Source: Bradyrhizobium barranii subsp. apii (lineage in GTDB: Bacteria > Pseudomonadota > Alphaproteobacteria > Rhizobiales > Xanthobacteraceae). From it: a stretch of 64,000 bases of DNA. Below the pieces are notes generated by a model. The model was not told the DNA's origin. It did not search any database and saw only the letters and a list, made by a program, of their open reading frames with translations. The stretch spans positions 434,001 through 498,000 of the forward strand of contig NZ_CP096255.1 of the NCBI RefSeq assembly GCF_011516635.5, read 5' to 3'. Positions within the stretch are counted from its first letter, which is position 1. Each line of letters starts with the position of its first letter. The position numbers and the translations under genes were made by a program. Positions 18,080-27,681 of this stretch are shown in pieces.

Positions 18080-19869
18080 ATGTTTCGCTGCGCACACAAA
18101 GATACAAGATCCGGCATCCCAAACCTGCGTAACGTTGCGACAGGTTGGCACAAACGATCCTGCGCCGCGCTTCTCGGCGCCACGACACTGGTATCGCTAT
18201 CGCTGTCCGGACCGGCGGTGGCGCAAACACCGCAGAAGCCAAACATTCTCTTCATCATGGGCGACGACATCGGATGGATGCAGCCGCGCATCTACCATCA
18301 AGGGCTGATGGTCGGCGAGACGCCCAACATCGACCGCATCGGACAAGAAGGCGCCAAGTTCATGCACTACTACGCCGAGCAGAGTTGCACTGCGGGGCGC
18401 AACGCCTTCTTCACCGGCATGAACCCGCTGCGCACGGGCATGATCCCGCCGCAGCTGCCGGGAAGCCCGACCTATCTGCTGCCTGGGACGCCTTCGATCG
18501 CGTGGTTCCTGCGCGACCTTGGCTACAACACCGGCGAGTTTGGCAAGAACCACCTGGGCGACCACACCGACGCGCTGCCGACCGCCCACGGCTTCCACGA
18601 GTTCTGGGGCTATCTGTACCACCTGGATGCGATGCAGGGCGTGAGCTTCCTGGACATTAACAAGACCCCGACCCAGCAGACCGTCGCCCCACCCTGCAGG
18701 AACACACCGATCCCGGGTATTGCGGAAGTGCCGGGCGCGGTGGATCGAAGATGGTAACGAAGACAAAGACCTGCCTGACGCCGCCGCGTCCGGTCATCTG
18801 GTGCAAGTCCTCCGACGGCACGGCGAAGAACCAGACCTGCCAGGACCAGGGTCCGCTGACCCTTGAGCGTTCGAAGGGGGTGGACGAGGAAATTTCGGCC
18901 AAGGTCATCGACTTCCTCGACCGCAACGATCCCAAGAAGACCAACAAGCCGTTCTTCGTCTGGTACAACCCGGCACGCATGCACGTCACGACCGTGCTGA
19001 ACGACAAGTACATGGCCATGGTCGGCGAACCTGGTGGCAAGGACTGGGGCGTCAACGAAGCCGGCATGAAGCAGATGGATGACAATATCGGCTACGTGCT
19101 GCAGAAGCTGCAGGAGATGGGCCAGCTCGACAACACCATCGTGGTCTTCACCACCGACAACGGCGCCGAGACCTTCACCTTCCCCGACGGCGGCGTCACG
19201 CCGTTCAAGGGCTCGAAGATGACCACCTGGGAAGGCGGCATGCGCGCGCCGTGCGTCATCCGCTGGCCAGGCGTCATCAAGCCGGGCACGGTGAAGGACG
19301 AGATCTTCGCCTCGCTCGACTGGCTGCCCACGTTCGTCGACATCGCCGGTGGCCCCAAGGGCGACGGCCTCAAGGCGCAGATCGAGGCCGGCAGCTACCC
19401 GGGTATCGTCAAGACCACGCTCGACGGCTTCAATCAGCGCGACTACCTGGAGGGAAAAACCGAGAAGTCCGCGCGCGACGTCTTCTTCTACTATTCCAGC
19501 GCCCATCCGTCGGCGGTGCGCTACAAGAATTGGAAGATGTATTTTGCGATCGCGCCCGAAAACGCGACGGGTTTCGTGAACCCGGGAGTCCAGACCCAGT
19601 TCGTGGCCGGCATGGTAAACCTCAAGCGGGATCCATTCGAGATGTCGTGGGGCGATGAGAAAAAGGCTGCTTTCTGGTTCAGCGGCGCGCTCGCCGGGCC
19701 GGCCACAGGTTACATATACGACTGGAACCTGCTGCCCATCGGCCAGGCGCTTTGGCTCGCGGAGCTGGAGACCTACAAGACGTTCCCGCCGATGCAGGAT
19801 CCGGCGAGCTACAACTTGGATCAGGTCATGAATCAGCTCAAGAAGGGGCAGGGCCACCCGAGCCAATAG
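18080..19869 (+). pseudogene. Arylsulfatase, interrupted by a single-base frameshift
   Basis: Periplasmic sulfatase of about 596 codons in two frames. The first frame (18,080-18,757) has a signal peptide ending near AVAQ, the metal motif IMGDDIGW and the formylglycine site CTAGRNAFFTG, where Cys is oxidised for catalysis. The frame is lost near 18,745: AVDRRW then stop. The other frame continues from 18,751 with CLTPPRPVIWC, DDNIGYVL and TTDNGAET and runs to 19,869. One missing base (CCG to CG before AAGATG) explains it. AGGAGGGT precedes the ATG. No sulfatase-maturing enzyme is nearby. It could be a true pseudogene or a sequencing error. Confidence 0.88.
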
Positions 19870-20451
19870 CCGACCGCGCGTAACACGGCAATGCGAGCGT
19901 CCCTACGGGGGCGCCCGCACGGCACGTGAAGCGATGAATGCGCTTCCCGTGCAGTCGTGGCCTTTTTCTTACGTAAGCGGCAACGCCAGCCTGACCTCTC
20001 CATCACTTCCAAGACTGACGACCACGTCACGCTGCGCTGCATGAGTCCGGATGTGGCCCTTCGCTTCATTTGGCTGCGATGCGGAATTTGATCGCTATGG
20101 AGGTATAGCGAACATTGAGAACGCCAGCGTCAGAGGCCGCAGGAAGGCCGTCGAGCACGCCACGGCGGCGGGGACACCACCGGGCGGGCCGCGCCACCGC
20201 ACAGGCGGCGACGGCGCATCGCCGCCCGAAATTTTGTACCGATCCGCAACGCAATCTGGAAAACTGCCGACCCAAATATCTTGAATGTGTGCCGTTGCGC
20301 GGTCCCCCCATCCTTTTCCCTCTCTCAGAGGACCCCAGCCCCGAAAGCTGTCACTTAGACACTCTCTGGGGCGTTGCGCGACGATCATCAGCCTCGACCG
20401 CATCACGATCGCTGCGGTAGGCTCGCGGTCGCAGGCAGGAGGGGGCATTCG
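19870..20451. other. Gene-free stretch
   Basis: About 580 bases between sulfatase and protease. Overlapping ORFs on the minus strand here are low-complexity shadows. I see no RNA gene or mobile-element end. Confidence 0.5.
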
Positions 20452-21042
20452 ATGACGTTGGCGGTTGCGATGAACGCCGTGGTGCAGGTCGGCGGCGGCG
20501 GTCGGGGTTTCATTGTCCGCGCTGGCATCGATCGTTTCGTTGTCACCGCCGCGCACTGCGTGCCACGCGAGGGCATTCCGACGCCCCATCTGTCGAACGA
20601 CGCTTCCGACCTGACGTTCGAGAACATCATCGGCCCGTTGGGCGGGGAGCCTACAATCTGGGGCGAGCTTTGCGTCTACGGTCTGACCGATGACATCGCG
20701 GCCTTTTGCGAACCGGCGGTCGGCGATCTGGAAGACGAATATGCGCAATATGTGGCTTTCACCGACGCTGCGGCGCTCGTGATTGGCGACCGTCCCGATG
20801 TCGGCACCGAAACAGCTGCCTTCGTTCTTTCGCTCGATGGAGCATGGCAACGATGCATCGCGCACAACGATGGCAGGTTTTTGCATATCAGCAGCCCCGA
20901 TCGCATCATCGAGACCGGCATGTCCGGCTCGCCGATCGTGGACGAGAGCGGCGCGGCCATCGGTCTGATTTCGACGGGTAACGGCCCCAGCCTGACGGCA
21001 TGTCTGCCGCCATGGCTGCTGCGGAGGCTCGATCGAGCGTGA
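20452..21042 (+). CDS. Trypsin-like serine protease domain protein
   Basis: 196 aa from ATG 20,452 with AGGAGGGGG upstream. The catalytic triad can be read as His in FVVTAAHC (about 35-42), Asp in LTDDIAAF (about 83) and Ser in GMSGSPIVD (about 165). It is shorter than secreted trypsins and has no signal peptide, so it probably acts in the cytoplasm, as do single-domain proteases found in defence contexts. It is the last gene before the chromosomal MATE gene. Confidence 0.75.
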   Translation: MTLAVAMNAVVQVGGGGRGFIVRAGIDRFVVTAAHCVPREGIPTPHLSNDASDLTFENIIGPLGGEPTIWGELCVYGLTDDIAAFCEPAVGDLEDEYAQYVAFTDAAALVIGDRPDVGTETAAFVLSLDGAWQRCIAHNDGRFLHISSPDRIIETGMSGSPIVDESGAAIGLISTGNGPSLTACLPPWLLRRLDRA

Positions 21043-21351
21043 CGACTGATCGACGGTCGCGCATCGATGTCGATCGCGTCGAGAGACCCGCAGGGGACGT
21101 GCGTGGTGCGTCTCTGGGCTGTCCGACGCATTCGGGTATAGTCAGCGCGAGGACGCATCAGCGGGCGTCCCTGCGAAGCCCACGCGTAGGGAACCCTGTG
21201 AAGGGGACACTATAGGGACACCACTTTTGGTTTCCCCTGCCCGATCAACAGGTTAGATAGAGCCTCATTCTCTCACAAGGGGAGAGGGTGAAGAAGCATC
21301 TCGCACTCGGGGGCCATGTTTTCGACGTGCGGCTGTGCTATTGCAACCGCC
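21043..21351. other. Probable right boundary of island 1
   Basis: Holds two GGGACAC boxes (21,198-21,218), resembling those beside the integrase, then a family A repeat fragment with CACAAGGGGAGAGGGTGA at 21,272. CACAAGGGGAGA also ends the left repeat at 2,001-2,012, which could mark insertion within the repeat. This is inference. Confidence 0.35.
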
Positions 21352-22773
21352 ATGCTCGACACCGTCCAGCCTCGTCCGCAGCCGCAAGCCGGCGTGCCGC
21401 AGAACCATCTCGCCGAAGAGTTCGTCGAGACGCTGCGGCTGGCCGTGCCGATGATGCTGACGCAGCTCGGGCAGATCGCGATGATCACGACCGATCTCGC
21501 GCTGATCGGGCGGCTCGGCGAGGATGCGGTCGCGGCCGCCGCGCTGACGCACACGGTCTATTTCGTCAGCTTCACCTTCGGGCTCGGATTGATGGCCGCG
21601 GTATCGCCGCTGGCCGCGCAGGCGTTCGGTGCCGGCGACGTCAGGCGCATCCGCCGCTCGCTGCGCGCCGGCCTGTGGATCGCACTCCTGATCTCGCTGC
21701 CGATGATGGCCTCGCCGCTCTATGGCGAGCGCATCCTGCTGGCGCTCGGACAGGCGCCGCAATCGGCCGCGCTCGCGCAGCGCTATCTGAACGGGCTGGC
21801 CTGGGGCATCGCGCCGGCGCTCGGCTTCATCGCGTTGCGCAGCATGATGAGCGCGGTGAACCGGCCGCAGCCGCCGCTGTGGATCACCGTTGCAGCGATC
21901 CCCGCCAACGCGGCGCTGGTCTATTGCCTGATCCACGGCCTGTTCGGCCTGCCGGAGCTCGGCCTGTTCGGCGCGGGGCTTGCGACCACGCTCGTCAATC
22001 TCGGCACCTTCCTCGCCGTGCTCGCCATCGCCGCATGGCGAAAGCCGTTCGCGGACTACCGCCCGCTCGCTCATCTGTGGCGGATCGACTGGCCCCTGAT
22101 GCGACAGCTCATCGCGGTCGGCGCGCCGATCTCGTTTTCCCTGCTGCTGGAATACGGCCTGTTCTCGTCCGCCGCGCTGCTAATGGGATTGATCTCGACC
22201 ACGGCGCTTGCGGCGCACCAGATCGCGCTCCAGGTCACGGCCGTGCTGTTCATGGTCCCGCTTGGCATCGGCATGGCGGCGACGGTCCGTGTCGGCCATG
22301 CTTTCGGCCGCGACGACCCGGCCGCGGTGAGGCGCGCGGGCCTCGTCGCGGCGGTGCTTGGCGTAGCGTTGGTCTCGGCCCTGACCGTTGCCATCATCCT
22401 CGGCCGCTACGAGCTCGGACAGCTGTTCTTCGGGAGCAGCGAGGCCAGCGCGGCCACTGTCGAGCTGACGGCGACCCTGCTGCTGGTCGGCGCCACCTTC
22501 TTCATCGCCGACGGCCTCCAGACCATCATGGCCGGCGCGCTGCGCGGCATCAACGATACAAGGATGACGTTGCTGTTCGCGGCGATCGGCTATTGGTGCA
22601 TCGCCTTTCCCATCGCCTGGGTGCTGGCCTTCAATGCCGGGCTCGGCGCGGTCGGCGTCTGGATCGGGTTCTCGACCGGCACGTTCGTCTATGCCGGCCT
22701 CCTGATCTTGCGCTTCCGCATGCTGACGCGCAGACTGGGCGGGATGATCGGGATCATGGAGCCGGTGCGATGA
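21352..22773 (+). CDS. MATE family efflux transporter
   Basis: 473 aa integral inner-membrane exporter of the NorM type, exchanging cations for drugs. About 12 hydrophobic segments are visible, with the MATE start RLAVPMMLTQLGQIAMITTD and a repeated half beginning RQLIAVGAPISFSLLLEYG. I prefer ATG 21,352 over 21,316, which would add an unrelated lead. The next gene overlaps the stop by 4 bases. Confidence 0.92.
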   Translation: MLDTVQPRPQPQAGVPQNHLAEEFVETLRLAVPMMLTQLGQIAMITTDLALIGRLGEDAVAAAALTHTVYFVSFTFGLGLMAAVSPLAAQAFGAGDVRRIRRSLRAGLWIALLISLPMMASPLYGERILLALGQAPQSAALAQRYLNGLAWGIAPALGFIALRSMMSAVNRPQPPLWITVAAIPANAALVYCLIHGLFGLPELGLFGAGLATTLVNLGTFLAVLAIAAWRKPFADYRPLAHLWRIDWPLMRQLIAVGAPISFSLLLEYGLFSSAALLMGLISTTALAAHQIALQVTAVLFMVPLGIGMAATVRVGHAFGRDDPAAVRRAGLVAAVLGVALVSALTVAIILGRYELGQLFFGSSEASAATVELTATLLLVGATFFIADGLQTIMAGALRGINDTRMTLLFAAIGYWCIAFPIAWVLAFNAGLGAVGVWIGFSTGTFVYAGLLILRFRMLTRRLGGMIGIMEPVR

Positions 22774-23420
22774 CCCTGTCCGTCGATCTCTTCTACTCCT
22801 ACCGCAGTCCCTTCAGCTATCTGGCACTGCCGAAGACGTTCAAGCTCGTCGAACAGTACGATCTCGCGGTGAATTTGCGGCCGGTCTATCCGCTCGCCGT
22901 CCGCGTGCCCGGCTTCTTCAAGAAGGCCAGTCCGAACTTCATTCGCTATGTGGTGCTCGACAGCACGCGCGTGGCGCAGCACGAGGGCATCCCGTTCCGC
23001 TTTCCGAGGCCCGATCCGATCGTGCAGGACAAGACGACATTCGATGTTGCGGCCGAGCAGCCCTACATCCACCGCCTGACCCGACTGGGCGCGATGGCGC
23101 AGCTCGAAGGCCGCTCGCTCGCATTCACTGACGCGATCGCGCGCGTGCTGTGGGACGGCTCGGTGGCGGGCTGGAACGAAGGCGATCACCTCGCGCGCGC
23201 CACTGAAGCAGCCGGCTTCGATCTCGCCGCGATGGATGAAGCGATCAGTGCCGACCCCGATCGCTACGAGCGGGTGATCGCCGAGAACGAGAAGGACCAT
23301 GCCGCCTCCGGTCATAGGGGCGTGCCGACCTTCGTGTTCGAGAACGAGCCGTTCTTCGGCCAGGACCGCATCGACCTGCTGGTCTGGCGCATGGTGGCCA
23401 AGGGCCTGAAAAAGCGCTGA
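22770..23420 (+). CDS. 2-hydroxychromene-2-carboxylate isomerase family (DsbA fold) protein
   Basis: 216 aa thioredoxin-fold protein of the HCCA isomerase/kappa-GST group. The start LFYSYRSPFSYLALP carries the Ser-Pro-Phe-Ser site that replaces CxxC, and the cis-Pro loop is HRGVPTFVFE near 188. Such proteins use glutathione in aromatic catabolism. ATGA overlap with the MATE gene indicates translational coupling. Substrate unknown. Confidence 0.85.
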   Translation: MTLSVDLFYSYRSPFSYLALPKTFKLVEQYDLAVNLRPVYPLAVRVPGFFKKASPNFIRYVVLDSTRVAQHEGIPFRFPRPDPIVQDKTTFDVAAEQPYIHRLTRLGAMAQLEGRSLAFTDAIARVLWDGSVAGWNEGDHLARATEAAGFDLAAMDEAISADPDRYERVIAENEKDHAASGHRGVPTFVFENEPFFGQDRIDLLVWRMVAKGLKKR

Positions 23421-23563
23421 TTGTAGTTTTGGACGCGTTTTCTTCACGCGAACCGCTATCCACTTCGCTCGAAAACGCTCCTGCCTGCCGGCATGAACCG
23501 GTTTCCCTGAAACTGCGACTGAGACGTGGCGCCCCGATCCCGGTGGCGCGTTCGGAGGGTCGC

Positions 23564-24877
23564 ATGTATCTGGCAAAGTTCTTCCACCGCGCGCCCGGCG
23601 ATGACGATCGCGAATTGATGCTGGTCCCGGGCAGCGATCCCATGGTGATCGGCGTTCATATGAACTGGAAGGGCGAGCCCGACGCGAACGAATTCCTGCG
23701 CGAGGAATTTCCTGATATCGCCGGCGCCGCAGCGGCTTTCCGCCGCCATGTCGCCAAGCTGGTCGCGGCCGGCTATGTCGAGACGGATCATACCAACTAC
23801 ACGCTGCGCGACCTCGGGCCCAATCCGCGAGCCAAGCCGGACTGGCAGAAGGGGCTCGATGAGCTGATGATCCTGGCGCTCAGCGCGCCGATGGCCGAGC
23901 AGGCCGCGCAGCTCGACGCGCTCAAGGGCACGCCGGCCGAACATGAGCCGTTGTATCTCTGGCACGCCGCTCGCCGCGGCAAGGTCGCCGGTGAAGATCT
24001 CGCACAGGCGGTGCGCTTTGCCGAACAGGCGCGCGATACGCTCGTTGCGCGGCGCGCTGCCGGGCAGCCGCATTATGCGTGGTCCATCTATGAGAACGAC
24101 CTCGAGGGGCGCATCCTGGAATTGTTGAGCGACGTCTATCTTCAGGCCGACAATCCCGAGGCATCACTGAAGACGATCGAGCATCTTTGCAAGACCGCCC
24201 CGAACCACACGCGCATCCTCAAGCGCGCCGAGTTGCTCTGCGGCTATTTTCCCGAGCGGCGCGAAGAAGCCTTTGACGACGCCTTTCAATGGTCGCGGTT
24301 CGGCGGCTATGAGGACATCATGGCGTTTCCGGGTTATGAGGACTACGAGGCCCAGCGCAAGGCGGGAACATCAAGCAAAGGCTGGCGCTGGAAACCCGGT
24401 ACGCCGGCGAGCGAAGCGGACGTGAGCAAAGCGGAGCAGGGGCTCGGCGTCCGGCTCCCCGATGGCTATCGCAAGTTCCTGCTGACGCGCGGCGAAACCG
24501 AATTGCTGGTGCGGCTGCCTGAATCATCGTCCGAACTTCGCTTCTATGCGCCTGATGAACTCGCCACGCAGCTTCGCAATGTCCTGGACTTCATTGCCCA
24601 TTCCGAGGACGAGCTCGAAGAGGCCTGCGCCTATTTCCGTCAGGAATACGGCGTGTCGCTGAAACACCTGGTGCCCGTCGCCGAGCCATCACAGCTCAGT
24701 CGCTGCCTGCTGCTCCATGTCGAGCCGGGCGAACGCCATGGCCAGTGCTTTCAATGGGACCATGACGGCGCGTGGGAGCTGGAGCAGCAGCAGCCGGGTT
24801 TTGACGTTGCGCTGAAGAAGCTGACCGATGGCATCGAGCGGCGCGACGCAACGCAACTCGCGTTCTTCGATCTGTAA
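23564..24877 (+). CDS. SMI1/KNR4 (SUKH) domain protein
   Basis: 437 aa from ATG 23,564 with GGAGGG upstream. An N-terminal unknown region (about 1-90, VIGVHMNWKGEPDANEF) is followed by a helical, TPR-like middle (about 100-250). The C-terminal SUKH domain starts at EADVSKAEQGLGVRLPDGYR (about 285) and ends near the stop. SUKH proteins are often immunity proteins of contact toxins, but no toxin gene is adjacent, so a housekeeping role is equally possible. Confidence 0.75.
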   Translation: MYLAKFFHRAPGDDDRELMLVPGSDPMVIGVHMNWKGEPDANEFLREEFPDIAGAAAAFRRHVAKLVAAGYVETDHTNYTLRDLGPNPRAKPDWQKGLDELMILALSAPMAEQAAQLDALKGTPAEHEPLYLWHAARRGKVAGEDLAQAVRFAEQARDTLVARRAAGQPHYAWSIYENDLEGRILELLSDVYLQADNPEASLKTIEHLCKTAPNHTRILKRAELLCGYFPERREEAFDDAFQWSRFGGYEDIMAFPGYEDYEAQRKAGTSSKGWRWKPGTPASEADVSKAEQGLGVRLPDGYRKFLLTRGETELLVRLPESSSELRFYAPDELATQLRNVLDFIAHSEDELEEACAYFRQEYGVSLKHLVPVAEPSQLSRCLLLHVEPGERHGQCFQWDHDGAWELEQQQPGFDVALKKLTDGIERRDATQLAFFDL

Positions 24878-24883
24878 CGCGAC

Positions 24884-25999
24884 TCACTCCGCCACGCGCG
24901 CGGACTTGTCGGTCGAGGCTTCCGACCATTCGCCGACGACGCGATCGAGATCGCAGAGATTCTGGTGCATCTGCTCCAGCGAGAAGCCGATCGCGAAGAA
25001 GCGCTCGGCGGTGTCGCCGGGCTGGCCGCGGATCAGGCCGTCATGACGGACGGCGGCAACGGCCTCGGCATAATGCTGGAGCGCGACGTGGACCGGATGG
25101 ATCGCCGGCGCGCCGGCGCCCTCGCGCAAGGCAGCAGCCGCGGAGCGAAGGAAGCGCGCGATCACGGTCGAGACTTCCGTCAGCGGGCCTGCAAGCCGCA
25201 TCTGCACCTCGGCCGGCAGCGGCACCACCGTGGCACGGCCGATCATCACGACGTCATGGCGCAAGCGCAGCACGGTGCGCAGCAGCGGGCCGGTGTCGGG
25301 CCCGCTCGACAGTCGCACGGAGCGCTCACGCTCGGCTTCGGCGCCGATCGCGTTCATGCCCACCATTGCCGTGCCGATGCCGTCCTGGATCCGGTGCAAC
25401 GCGTCGTTGTCGCGGCCGCGCGTGAGCCCCGCGAGCAGTTCGGTGAAGGCATCCGCGATCAGTTCGAGCAGCGTGGCCGCGCTGGCGCGGATCTGCCGCA
25501 CGGCGCGGGACGGCAACACCAGGAATGAGACCAGCAGGCCAGTGATGGCGCCGACCCCGACCTCGCTGACGCGGTCGATCGCCGACGCCAGGGGATCTGA
25601 ATGATGCATGGTCGGAACCAGCAGCACGATGATCGCGGTCACCGTCGCGGCGTTGAGGCTTGGGTTGATCGCGGCCACGAAGGCGAGCGGCGCGACCGCC
25701 AGCACCAGCAGCCCCAACAGGCCCGCCTCGGTCGAATAAGGGATCAGGATCGCGATGGCGCCGCCATAGATGGCGCCGCCGATCGTGCCGAGCACGTAGT
25801 CGCGCGTCGCCTTCAGCGAGCGGCCAACGCTCATCTGGGTCACGATCAGCGAGGTCAGGACGGCCCAGAGCGGCAGCAGCAGATGCAGCGCGGTGGCGAT
25901 CGCATAGGCCGCCACCGCGGCCACCGTGACCCGGATCGCCAATCCGAGTTGCGTCCGCCGCGACCCGATCCGGTCGAACAGCTGTTTTGCAAATGCCAT
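24884..25999 (-). CDS. FUSC family (aromatic acid exporter-like) membrane protein
   Basis: 371 aa from ATG 25,999. Six hydrophobic segments in the first 170 residues (AIRVTVAAVAAYAIATALHL, LWAVLTSLIVTQ, YGGAIAILIPY and others), then a soluble helical domain. This is the plan of half-size FUSC/YccS-type exporters. Convergent with the SUKH gene, 6 bases apart. Confidence 0.85.
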   Translation of the reverse strand: MAFAKQLFDRIGSRRTQLGLAIRVTVAAVAAYAIATALHLLLPLWAVLTSLIVTQMSVGRSLKATRDYVLGTIGGAIYGGAIAILIPYSTEAGLLGLLVLAVAPLAFVAAINPSLNAATVTAIIVLLVPTMHHSDPLASAIDRVSEVGVGAITGLLVSFLVLPSRAVRQIRASAATLLELIADAFTELLAGLTRGRDNDALHRIQDGIGTAMVGMNAIGAEAERERSVRLSSGPDTGPLLRTVLRLRHDVVMIGRATVVPLPAEVQMRLAGPLTEVSTVIARFLRSAAAALREGAGAPAIHPVHVALQHYAEAVAAVRHDGLIRGQPGDTAERFFAIGFSLEQMHQNLCDLDRVVGEWSEASTDKSARVAE

Positions 26000-26118
26000 C
26001 GTCAGAAGTCCCGATCCTTTTGAAGCCAGGCAAAAGCATGGCTGATGCCCGCGGCCCCAAGGCCGCTTGAAAGGCCAAATCAGCCCGCCTAACTTGCGCG
26101 CCAAAACGAGGAAACACG

Positions 26119-27489
26119 ATGGCTCACGAAACCGCAACGCTCGCCGCCTATGTCGTCAATCTGACATACCAGGATATTCCGGTGGAGGTGCTGGATCGCG
26201 CCAAGGTGCTGACGCTGGACTTCCTCGGCAGCGCCATCCATCGGGCCCGCAGCGAGGCGGAATCCACCCCCTCGATCCTGAAGATGCTGGAAGCGCTCGC
26301 GCTCGACACCAAGGGTGAGTCCACCGTGTTCGGCGACAGCAAGACCTGGACGCCGGCGGTCGCCGCCCTCCTCAACGGCGCGCTCGGCCATTCCCTCGAC
26401 TTCGACGATACCCACGCCGATTCCTCGCTGCATCCGAGCGCGCCGGTGGTTCCGGCCGCCTTCGCCGTCGGCGAGATGGTCGGCGCCTCGGGCCGCGACG
26501 TGCTGACCGCGATCGTGGCGGGCTATGAGGTCTGCTGCCGGCTCGGCAACGCGCTCGACCCGACCTCGCATTATGCGCGCGGCTTCCATCCGACCGCGAC
26601 CGCCGGCACCTATGGCGCGGCGGCCGCCGCCGGCAAATTGTTCGGCCTGTCCGAGCAGCAGATCATCGCCGCGTTCGGCGTCTCCGGCAGCCAGGCCGCG
26701 GGCTCGCTGCAATTCCTGGTCAACGGCGCCTGGAACAAGCGCTACCAGGTCGGCGCCGCCGCGATGAATGGCGTGATCGCCGCGACGCTGGCGCGCAACG
26801 ATTTCGTCGGCGCTACTGAATCGGTCGAGGGCAAGCACGGCCTGCTCGCCGGCTATACCGACGATGCGCATCCCGACAAGGCGGTGGCCGATCTCGGCAA
26901 GACCTATGAGACGATGAAGATCGGCGTAAAGCCGTATCCGAGCTGCCGCTACACCCATGCGGCGATCGACGCGCTGATCGCGATGCGGCGCGAGCACAAT
27001 CTGACGCCGGACCAGGTCAAGCGCGTCGAGATCGGCTTGCATCGGAACGGCATCACCTTGACCGGCGATGCCGCGACCAAGCGGCATCCGACCTCGATCG
27101 TCGGCGGCCAGTTCTCGATGTTCTTCACCGGCGCGCTCGCGCTCGACCAGGGCTCCTTCGGCTGGGACGACTACAACCGCCTGGGCGACGCCGCCATCGA
27201 CGCGCTCGCCGACAAGTTCGACGTGGTGCAGGACGACCGGCTCGAGGTCGGCCGCACCCATCCGTTCGGCGCGCGCGTCAGCATCACGACGGATGATGGC
27301 GTGCATGAGCGGCTCTATGCCGATCCCTCGGGCGAGCCGGATTCTTTCCCCGATGCGCAGGCGATGCAGCAGAAGTTTCTGACGCTGGCGCGCCCGGTGC
27401 TGAACGCGCGCGCGGAGAAGTTTGCCGACGCGATCATGACGCTGGAGCGGTTCGACCGCGTGGCGAAGGCCACGGAATTGGGGCGGTAG
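26119..27489 (+). CDS. MmgE/PrpD family protein
   Basis: 456 aa. PrpD enzymes dehydrate 2-methylcitrate; many MmgE/PrpD proteins act on other hydroxy-acids. Typical elements are LDFLGSAIHRARSE near 36, the GHSLDFDDTH motif near 92, HPTATAGTYGAAAAAGKLFG near 157 and KPYPSCRYTHAAIDA near 272. No prpB or prpC is adjacent, so the substrate is open. GAGGAAAC precedes the ATG. Confidence 0.88.
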   Translation: MAHETATLAAYVVNLTYQDIPVEVLDRAKVLTLDFLGSAIHRARSEAESTPSILKMLEALALDTKGESTVFGDSKTWTPAVAALLNGALGHSLDFDDTHADSSLHPSAPVVPAAFAVGEMVGASGRDVLTAIVAGYEVCCRLGNALDPTSHYARGFHPTATAGTYGAAAAAGKLFGLSEQQIIAAFGVSGSQAAGSLQFLVNGAWNKRYQVGAAAMNGVIAATLARNDFVGATESVEGKHGLLAGYTDDAHPDKAVADLGKTYETMKIGVKPYPSCRYTHAAIDALIAMRREHNLTPDQVKRVEIGLHRNGITLTGDAATKRHPTSIVGGQFSMFFTGALALDQGSFGWDDYNRLGDAAIDALADKFDVVQDDRLEVGRTHPFGARVSITTDDGVHERLYADPSGEPDSFPDAQAMQQKFLTLARPVLNARAEKFADAIMTLERFDRVAKATELGR

Positions 27490-27516
27490 GAGATTCCCTC
27501 CGCGCAGACGGTGCAC

Positions 27517-27665
27517 CCTCGCCCCTTGTGGGAGAGGGTGGATGCGCGAAGCGCAGCCGGGTGAGGGGTTCTCTCCGCGCGCGACTCTCTAGCGGTCTAA
27601 TTCGCGGATAGAGACCCCTCATCCGGCGCTTCGCGCCACCTTCTCCCACAAGGGGAGAAGGAAGA
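27517..27665. repeat. Dispersed palindromic repeat, family A
   Basis: Same family as 1,879-2,012: CCCCTTGTGGGAGAGGGTGG at one end and CTTCTCCCACAAGGGGAGAAGG at the other, with GGCGCTTCGCGCC inside. Confidence 0.75.
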
Positions 27666-27681
27666 AAGGACCAGGCCGAAA

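Noticed and set aside
18610..19866. 418-residue minus-strand ORF over the arylsulfatase
   Set aside because: Antisense; the plus strand holds unmistakable sulfatase motifs.
21288..23420. 710-residue plus-strand ORF over the MATE and isomerase genes
   Set aside because: Its first two-thirds are Arg/Ala-rich out-of-frame reading of the MATE gene; only the end from 22,770 is a real gene.
26089..27516. 475-residue minus-strand ORF opposite MmgE/PrpD
   Set aside because: Antisense shadow with no domain.
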